This document shows positions 16,825 to 25,979 of a stretch of 64,000 nucleotides of DNA, piece by piece; positions within the stretch are counted from its first letter, which is position 1, and each line of letters begins with the position of its first letter. The notes beneath the pieces are model-generated. The model ran no database searches, was not told the origin of the DNA, and was given only the letters and a program-made list of their open reading frames with translations. Position numbers and translations under genes: made by a program. Source of the stretch: JAUSNA01 sp964511965 (lineage in GTDB: Bacteria > Patescibacteriota > Microgenomatia > Levybacterales > GWA1-39-11); NCBI GenBank assembly GCA_964511965.1, contig CAZEGF010000023.1:1-64000 (forward strand), written 5' to 3'.

Positions 16825-18897
16825 TCAGTTAGAAGTATTTGATGGTTCTGTAGGTTTTAGGACGTCTTCCTTTTTCCATACGGCAAAATCACAATTCGGG
16901 TAATTTGAGCATCCATAGAAAGTTCTTCCTTTTCTTGTTCTTTTCATGACTATCCGTCCTCCATCTTTCGGACAAGGAATGTCTAAAGTTTCTGTAACAG
17001 ATTCTGTAAAGCGGCATTCCGGGAAATTCTCACAAGCTAAAAATTTACCAAATTTTGATTGTCGGAAGATAAGCCTTCCACCATCTTTAGGACACATTCT
17101 ATCTGAATATTCTATTTCAATTTTTACACCTTCTGCATTTTCAGCTTCTTTAAGTTGCTTTGCAAAGGGAGTGTAAAATTCCTTTATCATTGGTTGCCAT
17201 TTTATTTTTCCTTCTGCAATTTCGTCTAACTCTTCCTCCATTTTTGCTGTGAATGGAATATCGTCAATGTTTGAAAAATTCTTAACTAAAAATTCCGTTA
17301 CAGAAATCCCTATTTCCGTAGGAGAAAGACGTGCTTCATTTTTTTCTATATACAATCTGTCAAATAAAGTTGAGATAATCGGAGCGTATGTTGAAGGACG
17401 ACCTATTCCGTGTTTTTCCAAAGAGCTTATTAATGATGCCTCATTATATCTTGGTGGAGGTGTAGTAGAGTGTTCACTTATTCTAGCTTCTTTATATTCA
17501 AGAACTTCTCCTATTTTTATCTCAGGTAGAATTTGCGTATCATCTTCTTTTATAGAATAGACTTTCAAAAAACCGGGAAATTTCATAACACTTCCTGATG
17601 CTTCAAAAATATATGTTTTGTCTTTTTTAATTTCTCCGACTAATTTTGTTGAACCAAATATGGCATCAGACATTTGGGTTGCGAGAGCTCTTCTAAAGAT
17701 AAGATCATATAAATTTGCATAATCATTTCCCAACTCTCTTTTGATTTGTTCTTTTTTATTTTCTATGTTGACTGGACGGATTGCTTCATGTGCTTCTTGT
17801 GCTGATTTAGATTTTGTTTTAAATACCTTTACTTCAGGAGACAAATATTCTTTTCCATGTTCTTTTTCTATATATTCGCGAGAAGCTTTGGTAAATACGT
17901 CAGACAGATTAAATGAATCTGTTCTGTGATACGTGATAAATCCTTCTTCGTACAATCTTTGGGCAAGTGACATTGTCCGTTTTCCAGCGTATCCAAATCT
18001 TCTGAAAGCAGCTTGTTGTAATGTCGAAGTTATAAATGGTGGATAGGGTGAGCGGCGGGATTCTTTTTGTTGGACATCAATTATTGTAAGACCGGTTTGC
18101 TTTATTTCATTTAAAACTTCATCGGCTACCTCTTTTGTTATAGATGTTGATGCATATTTGTAAGTTCCGTCATATAAATCAATTTGAGTAGAGCTTTCAA
18201 TTTTTTCATTATCAATTTTTGTTAATTCAAATTCGACAACATTTGTGTCCTCCCGCTCGCCATCGGTATGCTCAGTCATTAGCGGGCGAGTCTTTTTGTT
18301 TACATCAAGTAGAACTCTATAAAATGTTTTACTTTCAAACTTTTTTATTTCGCTTTCACGCTCAACTATTAAACGAAGTGCAACAGATTGCACACGACCA
18401 GCTGATAAATGTCTCTTTACTTTCTTCCATAATATGGGAGAGAGTTTGTATCCAACAACTCTGTCCAATACCCTTCGTGCCGTCTGGGCATTTACCAAGT
18501 CTTGATCGATTTTCCTTTTATGAGTCATCGCCTCATCAATTGCTTCTTTTGTAATTTCGTGAAACACAATTCTTTCAAAGTCTGCTTTTTTGTTGAAGTC
18601 TTTAAGAATTTCGTGAAGATGAAAAGAAATTGCTTCTCCTTCTCGGTCAGGATCTGTTGCAAGTATTACAAGTTTTGCACCTTTTACTTTTTCTTTTAGA
18701 TCTTTAACTGTTTTTTGTTTGTCACGCGGAATAATATATTGTGGTTCAAAATTATTTTCAAGATCAACACCAAGCTTACTTTTAGGAAGATCTCTAATAT
18801 GTCCCATTGAAGCAATCACAGTGTATTTCCCAGCCAAAAAACGGGTTAGAGTTTTTGCTTTTGTTGGACTTTCTACTAAAATTACGTCTTTAACCAT
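16825..18897 (-). CDS. topA: DNA topoisomerase I
   Basis: The 690-residue type IA enzyme starts with a TOPRIM domain (LVESPTKAKT, LATDPDREGEAI). It has the catalytic tyrosine in GFITYHRTDS and two C-terminal topoisomerase zinc ribbons starting CPKDGG, each with paired cysteines. It relaxes negative supercoils. The promoter is an extended -10 (TGA-TATACT, 18917-18925) 19 bases before the ATG, within an inverted repeat. There is no Shine-Dalgarno site. It heads a three-gene operon. Confidence 0.96.
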   Translation of the reverse strand: MVKDVILVESPTKAKTLTRFLAGKYTVIASMGHIRDLPKSKLGVDLENNFEPQYIIPRDKQKTVKDLKEKVKGAKLVILATDPDREGEAISFHLHEILKDFNKKADFERIVFHEITKEAIDEAMTHKRKIDQDLVNAQTARRVLDRVVGYKLSPILWKKVKRHLSAGRVQSVALRLIVERESEIKKFESKTFYRVLLDVNKKTRPLMTEHTDGEREDTNVVEFELTKIDNEKIESSTQIDLYDGTYKYASTSITKEVADEVLNEIKQTGLTIIDVQQKESRRSPYPPFITSTLQQAAFRRFGYAGKRTMSLAQRLYEEGFITYHRTDSFNLSDVFTKASREYIEKEHGKEYLSPEVKVFKTKSKSAQEAHEAIRPVNIENKKEQIKRELGNDYANLYDLIFRRALATQMSDAIFGSTKLVGEIKKDKTYIFEASGSVMKFPGFLKVYSIKEDDTQILPEIKIGEVLEYKEARISEHSTTPPPRYNEASLISSLEKHGIGRPSTYAPIISTLFDRLYIEKNEARLSPTEIGISVTEFLVKNFSNIDDIPFTAKMEEELDEIAEGKIKWQPMIKEFYTPFAKQLKEAENAEGVKIEIEYSDRMCPKDGGRLIFRQSKFGKFLACENFPECRFTESVTETLDIPCPKDGGRIVMKRTRKGRTFYGCSNYPNCDFAVWKKEDVLKPTEPSNTSN

Positions 18898-18903
18898 AGT
18901 TTT

Positions 18904-18952
18904 ACAGACAAAAACCAGTATATCACAACGGTTCTAATTCAAAATTGTCTGT
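18904..18952 (-). promoter_or_regulatory. topA promoter between arms of an 8-bp inverted repeat
   Basis: ACAGACAA (18904-18911) and TTGTCTGT (18945-18952) bracket the extended -10 box of topA. The 33-base spacing resembles an operator pair and could loop or bend the promoter. Because the upstream arm precedes the start of transcription, a full RNA hairpin is not expected. Confidence 0.45.
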
Positions 18953-18996
18953 GAATGAGCGAGTATAAAGGGTTAGTCGAATCTTTGCAAGGGGAT

Positions 18997-20085
18997 TTAG
19001 GCAAAATACAGTTCCGGATTTGCTTTTATTTCAGACCAGTTTGCTTCACTATAATTTAGAAGAGCATAGGCACCAATCATAGCTCCATTATCAGTACAAT
19101 AAATTTTTTCTGGTGAAAAAATTTCAGGGTTTAGGTTAGAGTGTTTTGCGTTTAGTTTTAGCTGATCGATAAGAGTTTGATTTGCACTGACTCCACCGCC
19201 GACTAGAATAGTTGAACAATTATATTTCTCAGCTGCCTTTAAAGTTTTTTTAACAAGAACATCAATTATCGCTTTTTGTGTTGCATAGCAAACCTCGTTT
19301 AAAAGTGGGGTCTGTGGTCCACCCCCGCTAGTCACACCAGATTTCTCTATATATCTTGAAGCTTCAGTCTTAAGTCCTGAAAATGAGAAGTCAAAATTAT
19401 CTTCTGAAATTATTGGACTTTTAAACTTAATATTAGTTTGCACTACAAGATTTGCACGTCTCTCGATCTCAGGACCAGCCGGATAGGGGAGGCCTAAAAT
19501 TCGTCCTACCTTGTCAAATGCTTCTCCTGCCGCATCATCTCTGGTTCCGCCGAGCCATTCATATTTCCCATGTTTGTTAAAAAGTAATAGATCGGTATGA
19601 CCTCCCGAAACAATCAGACCAACAAAGGGGAAGTTTATAGTTTGTAGTTTATAGTTAATAGTTTGAATGAAGTTGGCGTAGATGTGTGCGAGGAAATGAT
19701 TAATCGGTATGATTGGTTTTTCAAAAACATATGCAAGAGTTTTAACGGTTTCAACACCGACAAGAAGACTTCCAATAAGACCTGGTCCATATGTAACCGC
19801 AATAGCGTCAATATCTTGTTTTAATATAGTTCTTGCTCTATCCCAACTTTTGTCTTTTGACTTTTGTTTTCTGTTTTCTGAAGTACAGAGTGCTTCTATA
19901 ATTACAGGGAGAATATATCTTACCTGCATACGAGCAGCATTTTCGGGAATAATGCCGCCTGTTTTTGCATGTATTTCAAGTGAAGTAGCTGTTATATTTG
20001 AAAGAACAACAATCCCGTCACCATTTTTCTCAACAACTGCAGCTGATGTTTCATCACAGGAAGATTCAATGGCTAGAATTTTCAT
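18997..20085 (-). CDS. tsaD: tRNA t6A37 threonylcarbamoyltransferase TsaD
   Basis: The 362-residue protein has the ASKHA fold with ESSCDETSAAVV at the start, the metal-binding NHFLAH (usual HxxxH), VSGGHTDLLL, and GGGVSANQTL with CTDNGAMIGAYA near the end. It transfers threonylcarbamoyl to A37 of ANN-decoding tRNAs. Its partners TsaE, TsaC and TsaB lie at 51747-53102. Two heptamer tracts inside the gene add NRKQKSKDKSW (about residues 70-80) and TINYKLQTINF (about 140-151). Confidence 0.95.
   Translation of the reverse strand: MKILAIESSCDETSAAVVEKNGDGIVVLSNITATSLEIHAKTGGIIPENAARMQVRYILPVIIEALCTSENRKQKSKDKSWDRARTILKQDIDAIAVTYGPGLIGSLLVGVETVKTLAYVFEKPIIPINHFLAHIYANFIQTINYKLQTINFPFVGLIVSGGHTDLLLFNKHGKYEWLGGTRDDAAGEAFDKVGRILGLPYPAGPEIERRANLVVQTNIKFKSPIISEDNFDFSFSGLKTEASRYIEKSGVTSGGGPQTPLLNEVCYATQKAIIDVLVKKTLKAAEKYNCSTILVGGGVSANQTLIDQLKLNAKHSNLNPEIFSPEKIYCTDNGAMIGAYALLNYSEANWSEIKANPELYFA
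19633..19667. repeat. Heptamer repeat tract (GTTTATA type) inside tsaD, 5 units
   Basis: GTTTATA, GTTTGTA, GTTTATA, GTTAATA and GTTTGAA run in tandem. The encoded stretch is low-complexity and sits shortly after the metal-binding HFLAH segment. Confidence 0.9.
19847..19881. repeat. Heptamer repeat tract (CTTTTGW / TTTCTGW) inside tsaD, 5 units
   Basis: CTTTTGT, CTTTTGA, CTTTTGT, TTTCTGT and TTTCTGA run in tandem. On the coding strand they encode a Lys/Gln/Arg-rich stretch about 70 residues into TsaD. Confidence 0.9.
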
Positions 20086-20099
20086 TTGAAAATTGTTTG

Positions 20100-20168
20100 A
20101 GAATTAAGAAGTAAGAATTAAGTATAAAACAATAAATCCTTAATACTTTATTCTAGATACTTAATTCT
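20100..20168 (+). repeat. Dispersed palindromic heptamer element, copy 2
   Basis: AGAATTAAGTAT (20114-20125) and ATACTTAATTCT (20157-20168) are a perfect 12-bp inverted repeat with a 31-base loop. AGAATTAAG occurs twice at 14-bp spacing on the left side. The whole element can be cut into heptamers, AGAATTA-like on the left and CTTAATT-like on the right. It matches 5778-5838 in inverted orientation and fills the gap between tsaD and the DUF192 gene. Confidence 0.8.
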
Positions 20169-20173
20169 AAATA

Positions 20174-20644
20174 TTATTTTACACCTTTAAGAGTTACTGT
20201 GTCACCGGTTTTAAATTTATTTTTATCAGACTCACCACCATTTAATTCCAATACATAATTTACTTCACTTGGCGGTGTATATATAGGAAGCTGTCCATTG
20301 TTTCCCGCTTGAGCAGGTGCATTTTTTACAATGTATGTTATTTTGTTTCCGTCAATAAATAACATATCAAGAGGGATTTCAGTGTCCTTCATCCAAAAAC
20401 TATATATTCCTTTCTTGGGAAATATAAATAACATTCCTGTATTTTTGTCCAATGATTTTCTTTTTGAGAGTCCAATCTGACGTGTCTTGTCATCATTTGC
20501 TATTAATAATTTATAAGAATGATTGTTGATAACAGCGGTTTTACCTCCAAAAGAAGACAGAAAATTAAAACCATTGAATTTAGCAAATGCCAAAAGTACA
20601 ACGACTACTACTAACGCTCCGTATGCAAGTAATATCTTCTTCAT
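20174..20644 (-). CDS. DUF192 family secreted or membrane-anchored protein
   Basis: The 156-residue protein has an N-terminal hydrophobic segment (about residues 4-22) and a DUF192 domain (LIANDDKTRQIGLSKRKSLDKNTGMLFIF, FWMKDTEIPLDMLFID). The function of the family is not established. It is the last gene of a ddl operon on this strand, 31 bases after the cytidylyltransferase-like gene. Confidence 0.85.
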   Translation of the reverse strand: MKKILLAYGALVVVVVLLAFAKFNGFNFLSSFGGKTAVINNHSYKLLIANDDKTRQIGLSKRKSLDKNTGMLFIFPKKGIYSFWMKDTEIPLDMLFIDGNKITYIVKNAPAQAGNNGQLPIYTPPSEVNYVLELNGGESDKNKFKTGDTVTLKGVK

Positions 20645-20667
20645 ATTTAAAAAAAATTTATTTTTTC

Positions 20668-20688
20668 CTCAAGTCTCAATTCTCTATT
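20668..20688. repeat. Short heptamer tract (CTCAATT type), 3 units
   Basis: CTCAAGT, CTCAATT and CTCTATT cover the last four codons and stop of the minus-strand cytidylyltransferase-like gene. Confidence 0.55.
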
Positions 20689-21128
20689 ATTCGTGTTGAA
20701 GAGAATTCTTTATTTCTCTCCATGACTATAACTACTTTCCCATTAACCTCATCTGCCTGCAGTTTTTTTACTGAAAGTAGTGGGTCTCCTTTCGTTACTG
20801 CAATTATATCAGGCCGGATTGATTTTACAATGTTTTCATAATAATTGGACGAAGTAGGTGTTTTGAGTAAAATAATACAATCAACTGATTCAATCTTGGA
20901 TAAATTTTCTGCACGAGTAATTTGATTGTTCACTGGTCTATCTTTACCCTTTAATTTCTTAATATTTTCATCACTTTCTAGTAATACCACAAGGAATTTG
21001 CCTTGTTCTTTTGATAATCTCAAAAATTTTTGATGAGCAACATGTATGATATCAAAACATCCTCCAACTAATACTACCCCATCCTTTGGGATTGATGAAA
21101 AGTTGGTGTCATCTAGAATCTTACTCAT
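20676..21128 (-). CDS. Cytidylyltransferase-like nucleotidyltransferase (RfaE/TagD type)
   Basis: The 150-residue protein has GCFDIIHVAHQKFL, the HxGH nucleotide-binding motif with Ala in place of Gly. It also has VNNQITRAENL and a C-terminal SSTRIIE resembling the STT/S loop. Relatives join CTP or ATP to sugar or polyol phosphates. No sugar kinase domain is attached and the substrate is unknown. It overlaps ddl by 4 bases, which suggests an envelope role. Confidence 0.78.
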   Translation of the reverse strand: MSKILDDTNFSSIPKDGVVLVGGCFDIIHVAHQKFLRLSKEQGKFLVVLLESDENIKKLKGKDRPVNNQITRAENLSKIESVDCIILLKTPTSSNYYENIVKSIRPDIIAVTKGDPLLSVKKLQADEVNGKVVIVMERNKEFSSTRIIEN

Positions 21129-22117
21129 GCGTTTTCAATAAGAAAGTCTAAAAGTTTTGTGTAAGACATTCCAATTGCTTTTGCTTCTTGAGGAAGAAGT
21201 GATGTCGCAGTCATTCCCGGGAGCGTGTTTGCTTCCAGGAAATATATTTTATTTTTATGAATTAAAAAATCGTTACGGGAGTATGTTTTAAGACCTAACA
21301 TAATATGGACATTAATTGATAGGTGGGCTAATTCATCTGACATTTTTTTACTTACACTGACCGGAGGGGTTATCTCAGTTGCACCGCCTGTAAGATATTT
21401 TGAGTCATAATCAAAGAAAATATTTTTTTGAGGAATAATTTCTATAGGTGGAAGAACCACAAATTCACCGTTCTTTTTTTGAAGAACTCCGCACTGAATT
21501 TCGATGGATCCTTCAAGATATTCTTGGGCGATAATTTCTTGAGAGGGATAATTTTTTCTGATATTAGATACAGCTTTTTTGTATTCACTCATTGTTTTTA
21601 CGATAGAAACGCCAATACTTGAACCCATTGTATTAGGCTTTACTACGAGTGGGAGAGAGTGTCCTTTGGGAATTGTATTATCCTTTCCAACTTTGAAAGT
21701 GAGAGGAATTATTACTCCTTTTAATGTATCTATTAATAATGAAGCTCTATATTTATCCATCGCAAGCGAACTGGCGGCTGGACCAGATCCAAGATAGGGA
21801 ATATTGAAATATTCCAAAAATGTTTGGATTTTGCCATCCTCTACAAATTCTCCATGAAGCCCAGCAAGCAATGCAAAATAATTTTCCTCTTTAATTTTGG
21901 CAAGACCATCAAGAAAAGAAAGTTTTGATTTTTCTGTTTTTTCAAGTTCTTCAATGCCTTTTGCAAACCAGCACATCAAATCTTTGGTAATGTAAAAAAA
22001 AGTTACTTCATATTTTTCCTTATCAATGAATTTATAAATATTTTTAGAACTGAGAAGTGAAACATCATGCTCTGATGAGGGTCCCCCACAAAATATTGCG
22101 ATTTTTTTCTTTACCAT
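21125..22117 (-). CDS. ddl: D-alanine--D-alanine ligase
   Basis: The 330-residue ATP-grasp enzyme has FCGGPSSEHDVSLLS at the start, LHGEFVEDG, LGSGPAASSLAMDK, VVKPNTMGSSIGVS and the active-site region NTLPGMTATSLLP. It makes the D-Ala-D-Ala end of peptidoglycan precursors in the cytoplasm. It follows the VanW gene by 16 bases on the same strand. Together they point to a peptidoglycan wall. Confidence 0.95.
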   Translation of the reverse strand: MVKKKIAIFCGGPSSEHDVSLLSSKNIYKFIDKEKYEVTFFYITKDLMCWFAKGIEELEKTEKSKLSFLDGLAKIKEENYFALLAGLHGEFVEDGKIQTFLEYFNIPYLGSGPAASSLAMDKYRASLLIDTLKGVIIPLTFKVGKDNTIPKGHSLPLVVKPNTMGSSIGVSIVKTMSEYKKAVSNIRKNYPSQEIIAQEYLEGSIEIQCGVLQKKNGEFVVLPPIEIIPQKNIFFDYDSKYLTGGATEITPPVSVSKKMSDELAHLSINVHIMLGLKTYSRNDFLIHKNKIYFLEANTLPGMTATSLLPQEAKAIGMSYTKLLDFLIENA

Positions 22118-22133
22118 AATGCTAACAGTTATT

Positions 22134-23570
22134 CTACCCTGTACCTACCAAAAATACAGCTCGCCAAGGTGCATATCTTGACACATAATTTTCATCTATC
22201 ATAACTTTCCCGTTTTTATCTTTAACAGTTCTATGAAAGATTGCCGTCGATCCGGCGGCAGCAAAATCTATTTGGTTAGTTGTCCCTTTCGGTAATGTCG
22301 GATCATCTTGATATAACGGTTCAGGTGCAGGAGTATATCCGGAAATCGTAGGTTTTGACATGACTACAGTTCTCCCATCCTTCTTACCATAAAGAGTATA
22401 AGTAAGACGGAGCTCATCTTCTGATGCGGTAGATTGAATTAATATATAATTGCCTGTGTCATTGACAAATTTCAGATCAACCGATGGATAGAAAACTGTC
22501 GCATCAATTCCTGGAGGTGAATCTTCCTCATAGTATCCGACCCTATATGCGTGGGCATGTCTTTCCGTGATTGGTAGTCCGGCATTTAGTAACGCGCGGA
22601 ACAGTGTTGTTGATACTTGGCAAACCCCACCACCATCACCAAGAACGGTTTTTCCATTTGTGATTACGTATGCTGTTGCATAACCCGTTGCTTTTGACAC
22701 ATCTCCCAAATATTTATCAAATGAAAATTCTTCACCGGGCTTTACCAAAATTCCGGAAACTCTTGATGCCGCCAATTTAACATTATGAATTCTATTCGGA
22801 ATTGAATGGTTATATAGTGAAGTACCGGATCCAATTTCTTCAACAATTCCAAATGAATTTGCTTCTTCAGTTGTGATATCCGGTTTTAGGGTTATTGCCG
22901 GAATTTCAAAAGTAAAATTTTGAATAGACCCACTTTTGACAGCTTTTGTGACCGCTGCTTCCATAAATTGTTGTGCTTTTGCTACATCGAGTTGTGTTCC
23001 ATCTTCCGATTGTTTAAAAGTTGTAACCCTATTGTTCTCAACAGCAAATTGCGCGTTTACCGGTTCTTTATAAGCTTTTACTTGCATCGGTTTGACGAGG
23101 TCAGCAAATTTGTCAGAATTAAAAGTGTAAGATGATTGAAGCGTAGTACCATTCATATATGAGGTTGCAACAATAAAAACATTGGTTAAAAGATTTGAAG
23201 ATTTTCCCAGACTTTCAGCTTGTTGTGCAATAAGTTTTGAATCGTACCCAATCCCCAAATCTTTAGCAGATGCTGTTGCGACAAGATCCTTAAATGTGAA
23301 AGTAAACGTTGTATTTTCTATTTGCTTGTTTTTATTATCATAAATATTTTCAATTTGAGTTTTTGTTTTACCACTTACCTCCATAGTATCAACATATACT
23401 CCGGGAATAACTATATCTTTATACATATTTTGAAAAATAATGATGCATACGGATATGATAGTAAGACCGGCAATACTAAATCCGACAAGGAACCAGAAAG
23501 GACCCTTCGAATAATGATGTGTCTTTTTCACTATCTTTTTGAGGTGGTGTTTGGTTATAGATAATGGCAT
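22134..23570 (-). CDS. VanW-domain cell-wall protein with peptidoglycan-binding-like repeats
   Basis: The 478-residue protein has a basic cytoplasmic N-terminus and one transmembrane helix (about 26-49). Two degenerate peptidoglycan-binding_4-like domains follow (about 60-240). The VanW domain has FSFDKYLG, GDGGGVCQVSTTLFRALLNAGL and ERHAHAYRVGYY. The conserved GGGVCQVS motif suggests an active-site Cys, but the biochemical role of VanW is unknown. It lies upstream of ddl and diverges from a solute-binding protein gene. Confidence 0.88.
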   Translation of the reverse strand: MPLSITKHHLKKIVKKTHHYSKGPFWFLVGFSIAGLTIISVCIIIFQNMYKDIVIPGVYVDTMEVSGKTKTQIENIYDNKNKQIENTTFTFTFKDLVATASAKDLGIGYDSKLIAQQAESLGKSSNLLTNVFIVATSYMNGTTLQSSYTFNSDKFADLVKPMQVKAYKEPVNAQFAVENNRVTTFKQSEDGTQLDVAKAQQFMEAAVTKAVKSGSIQNFTFEIPAITLKPDITTEEANSFGIVEEIGSGTSLYNHSIPNRIHNVKLAASRVSGILVKPGEEFSFDKYLGDVSKATGYATAYVITNGKTVLGDGGGVCQVSTTLFRALLNAGLPITERHAHAYRVGYYEEDSPPGIDATVFYPSVDLKFVNDTGNYILIQSTASEDELRLTYTLYGKKDGRTVVMSKPTISGYTPAPEPLYQDDPTLPKGTTNQIDFAAAGSTAIFHRTVKDKNGKVMIDENYVSRYAPWRAVFLVGTG

Positions 23571-23619
23571 TTTGTGATGTTTCTTACTATACTATATTAT
23601 ACTCAAAATTACTTAGATT

Positions 23620-25017
23620 ATGGATCCTAATTCACCACCTGTAACTTCCGGCCCAGCACCTATAGCAACTCCAAAGGACCCGTATTACCATGGAGAAAGC
23701 GGAGGCGGATCTATACTTAAAAAAATAATTTTTATAATTTTAGGAATTGTATTGTTAATTTTAGTAATCGTTGGTGGAATATTTTTGGCTACAAAATTAA
23801 AGGGATCCTCAGCACCTAAAGATGTCACTCTTAAATACTGGGGTTTGTGGGATGATGCAACTGTCATGCAACCAATTATTGCTGATTTTGAGAGAACTCA
23901 TCCCCACACTAAAATTCAATACGAAAAGCAGGATATTAAGGGACTTGGACAATATGTAGACAGACTTGCCACAAGAATAAATAATGGTACGGGACCTGAT
24001 ATTGTGCGTTTCCATAGTAGCTGGACACAACAACTCAAGAACTATCTTCGACCATTTCCTCAATCTCTAGTTACTGATACCAAAATTGAGTCTGATTATT
24101 ATAAGACTGTACAAAGAGATATGAAATTAAATGGAGCCTTCTATGGAATACCTCTGGGTATTGATACTCTTGCAATGTACGTGAATACTTCCGCTCTTCA
24201 AAGTAAGGGTTTGCCAATACCTCAAGATTGGAATGATATTTATGTTAAGTATGCATCAGAGCTTGTGGTGAAAGATCAGAATGGGAAAATTGTTACGCCA
24301 AGTATTTCGCTGGGAACGTACGACAATATTTCCCACGCACCTGATATCGTAGCTCTACTTCTTTTACAAAACGGTGCAGATCTTAAAGATTTGTCCGGAC
24401 CATCTAAAGAAAGTGCCTATGATGCTCTTAAATTTTATACAGCTTTTGCAAGTGGTGAAAAATCAGTTTGGGATGCAACATTGGACAACTCAACCCTCGC
24501 ATTTGCAAAAGGAAATTTACCGATCTACTTCGGTTATTCTTGGGATATTTTTACTATTAAAGCATTAAATCCAACGTTACAATTTCAAGTTGCAAAAGTA
24601 CCAAAACTTGCAGGTCGCAATAATACAGTAGCCAGTTATTGGGCAGAAGGGGTAACGAGTAAAACAAAAAATCCAAAAGAAGCTTTTGAATTCATTGAAT
24701 ATCTGTCACATCCAGAGACATTGCAAAAACTATATCAAACTCAATCAAAAGTCCGGCTGTTTGGGACACTCTATCCAAGAAGATCAATGGCACCCCTTTT
24801 ATCTTCCAATAATTTAGTGTATCCTTTTGTCGCACAGGCAGATGATGCGCAATCGACATTTTTCTCATCAGATACATTTGATGGAGATAATGGAATGATA
24901 ACTCAAATGAACGTTTATATGGGAAATGCAGTAAGATCGGTTAACAATAATACGTCGGCAGATTCTGCGATCGACACCCTTGCAAAAGGGGTTGCCCAAG
25001 TACTTTCGCGATATTAA
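23620..25017 (+). CDS. ABC transporter extracellular solute-binding protein (family 1), membrane anchored
   Basis: The 465-residue protein has a Pro-rich N-terminus, one transmembrane helix (about residues 30-54) and a family 1 sugar-binding-protein-like domain: VTLKYWGLWDD, TGPDIVRFHSSW, FYGIPLGIDTLAMYVN, YFGYSWDI and YWAEGVTSKTKNPKEAFEFIEYL. The ligand is probably a carbohydrate. Instead of a lipobox Cys it uses a transmembrane anchor. No permease or ATPase gene adjoins it. Confidence 0.85.
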   Translation: MDPNSPPVTSGPAPIATPKDPYYHGESGGGSILKKIIFIILGIVLLILVIVGGIFLATKLKGSSAPKDVTLKYWGLWDDATVMQPIIADFERTHPHTKIQYEKQDIKGLGQYVDRLATRINNGTGPDIVRFHSSWTQQLKNYLRPFPQSLVTDTKIESDYYKTVQRDMKLNGAFYGIPLGIDTLAMYVNTSALQSKGLPIPQDWNDIYVKYASELVVKDQNGKIVTPSISLGTYDNISHAPDIVALLLLQNGADLKDLSGPSKESAYDALKFYTAFASGEKSVWDATLDNSTLAFAKGNLPIYFGYSWDIFTIKALNPTLQFQVAKVPKLAGRNNTVASYWAEGVTSKTKNPKEAFEFIEYLSHPETLQKLYQTQSKVRLFGTLYPRRSMAPLLSSNNLVYPFVAQADDAQSTFFSSDTFDGDNGMITQMNVYMGNAVRSVNNNTSADSAIDTLAKGVAQVLSRY

Positions 25018-25031
25018 CGAATTAATTTCGT

Positions 25032-25967
25032 ATGGATGAATGCATAATTGAAACTCTCTCTTATTTTGATATTTTTGATTATCCTCTTACTTTTTCTGAA
25101 ATTAAAAAATATCTGTGTTGTGAGATCGATTGCTCGGATGATGAGTTACTTGAAACAATTCAATCAATTTCTGTTGTTCAAGAGTCGAATGGATATTTTT
25201 ATTTCTTGGGGAGAAATGCAATATCTGATAAAAGAGTTGAAAAACGAGATATAAGTCTGGAGAAAATGTCTAAAGCACGTATAGTTGCCAGGATCCTATC
25301 TCTTATACCAACAATACAATATATAGGTGTAAGTGGAAGTTTGTCGATGCATAATGCATCGTTCTCAGATGATATAGATTTATTTTTCATTACAAAGCAC
25401 AACACCCTTTGGTTAACAAGATTTTTTGTTAATGCTGTTTTATTTGCATTAAAACAAAAAAGGACGAGAGGTGTACATAGTTACCGCGATAAAATCTGTC
25501 CAAATATGTTTTTGGATGAAGAAAAACTTACATTCACAGATAAAAGAAAAACACTTTACACTGCTCATGAAATTGTGCAACTAAAAACTCTATTTGATAG
25601 GGCAGATTTATATTCACGATTAATTTCGAAGAATAAATGGGTTGATATATTTTTCCCTAACTTTATATTTCCTAAAGCTTCGAGAAGAAATTATTCCAAG
25701 ATGTCAAAAATAATGGAAAGTATATTTTTACCATTTGAAAAAATATCATTCTATTTGCAAAAGATTTATATGAAAAAACATAGAACGATAGAAACTGTAA
25801 CAAAAGGTAGAGCATTATTCCATCCGGTGGATCGCCAAAAGATAATATTGGATATGTTTGTTCTACGATCTAAAAGATATAAAAAATTGCATATTGACAA
25901 TATTTGGGTTGATCGTGAGGAAGCAAAGTTTTATATGGAAGACAAAAAAATTCGAATTTTGAACTAA
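25032..25967 (+). CDS. Nucleotidyltransferase-fold protein of unknown function
   Basis: The 311-residue protein has a winged-helix-like N-terminus (about 1-80). A polymerase-beta-type nucleotidyltransferase motif follows, GVSGSLSMHNASFSDDIDLFFI near residues 99-120, with the GS and the D-x-D needed for metal binding. The C-terminal half is helical and basic. The substrate is unknown. It lies 14 bases after the solute-binding protein gene. Confidence 0.6.
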   Translation: MDECIIETLSYFDIFDYPLTFSEIKKYLCCEIDCSDDELLETIQSISVVQESNGYFYFLGRNAISDKRVEKRDISLEKMSKARIVARILSLIPTIQYIGVSGSLSMHNASFSDDIDLFFITKHNTLWLTRFFVNAVLFALKQKRTRGVHSYRDKICPNMFLDEEKLTFTDKRKTLYTAHEIVQLKTLFDRADLYSRLISKNKWVDIFFPNFIFPKASRRNYSKMSKIMESIFLPFEKISFYLQKIYMKKHRTIETVTKGRALFHPVDRQKIILDMFVLRSKRYKKLHIDNIWVDREEAKFYMEDKKIRILN

Positions 25968-25979
25968 GACTCCAGGATA

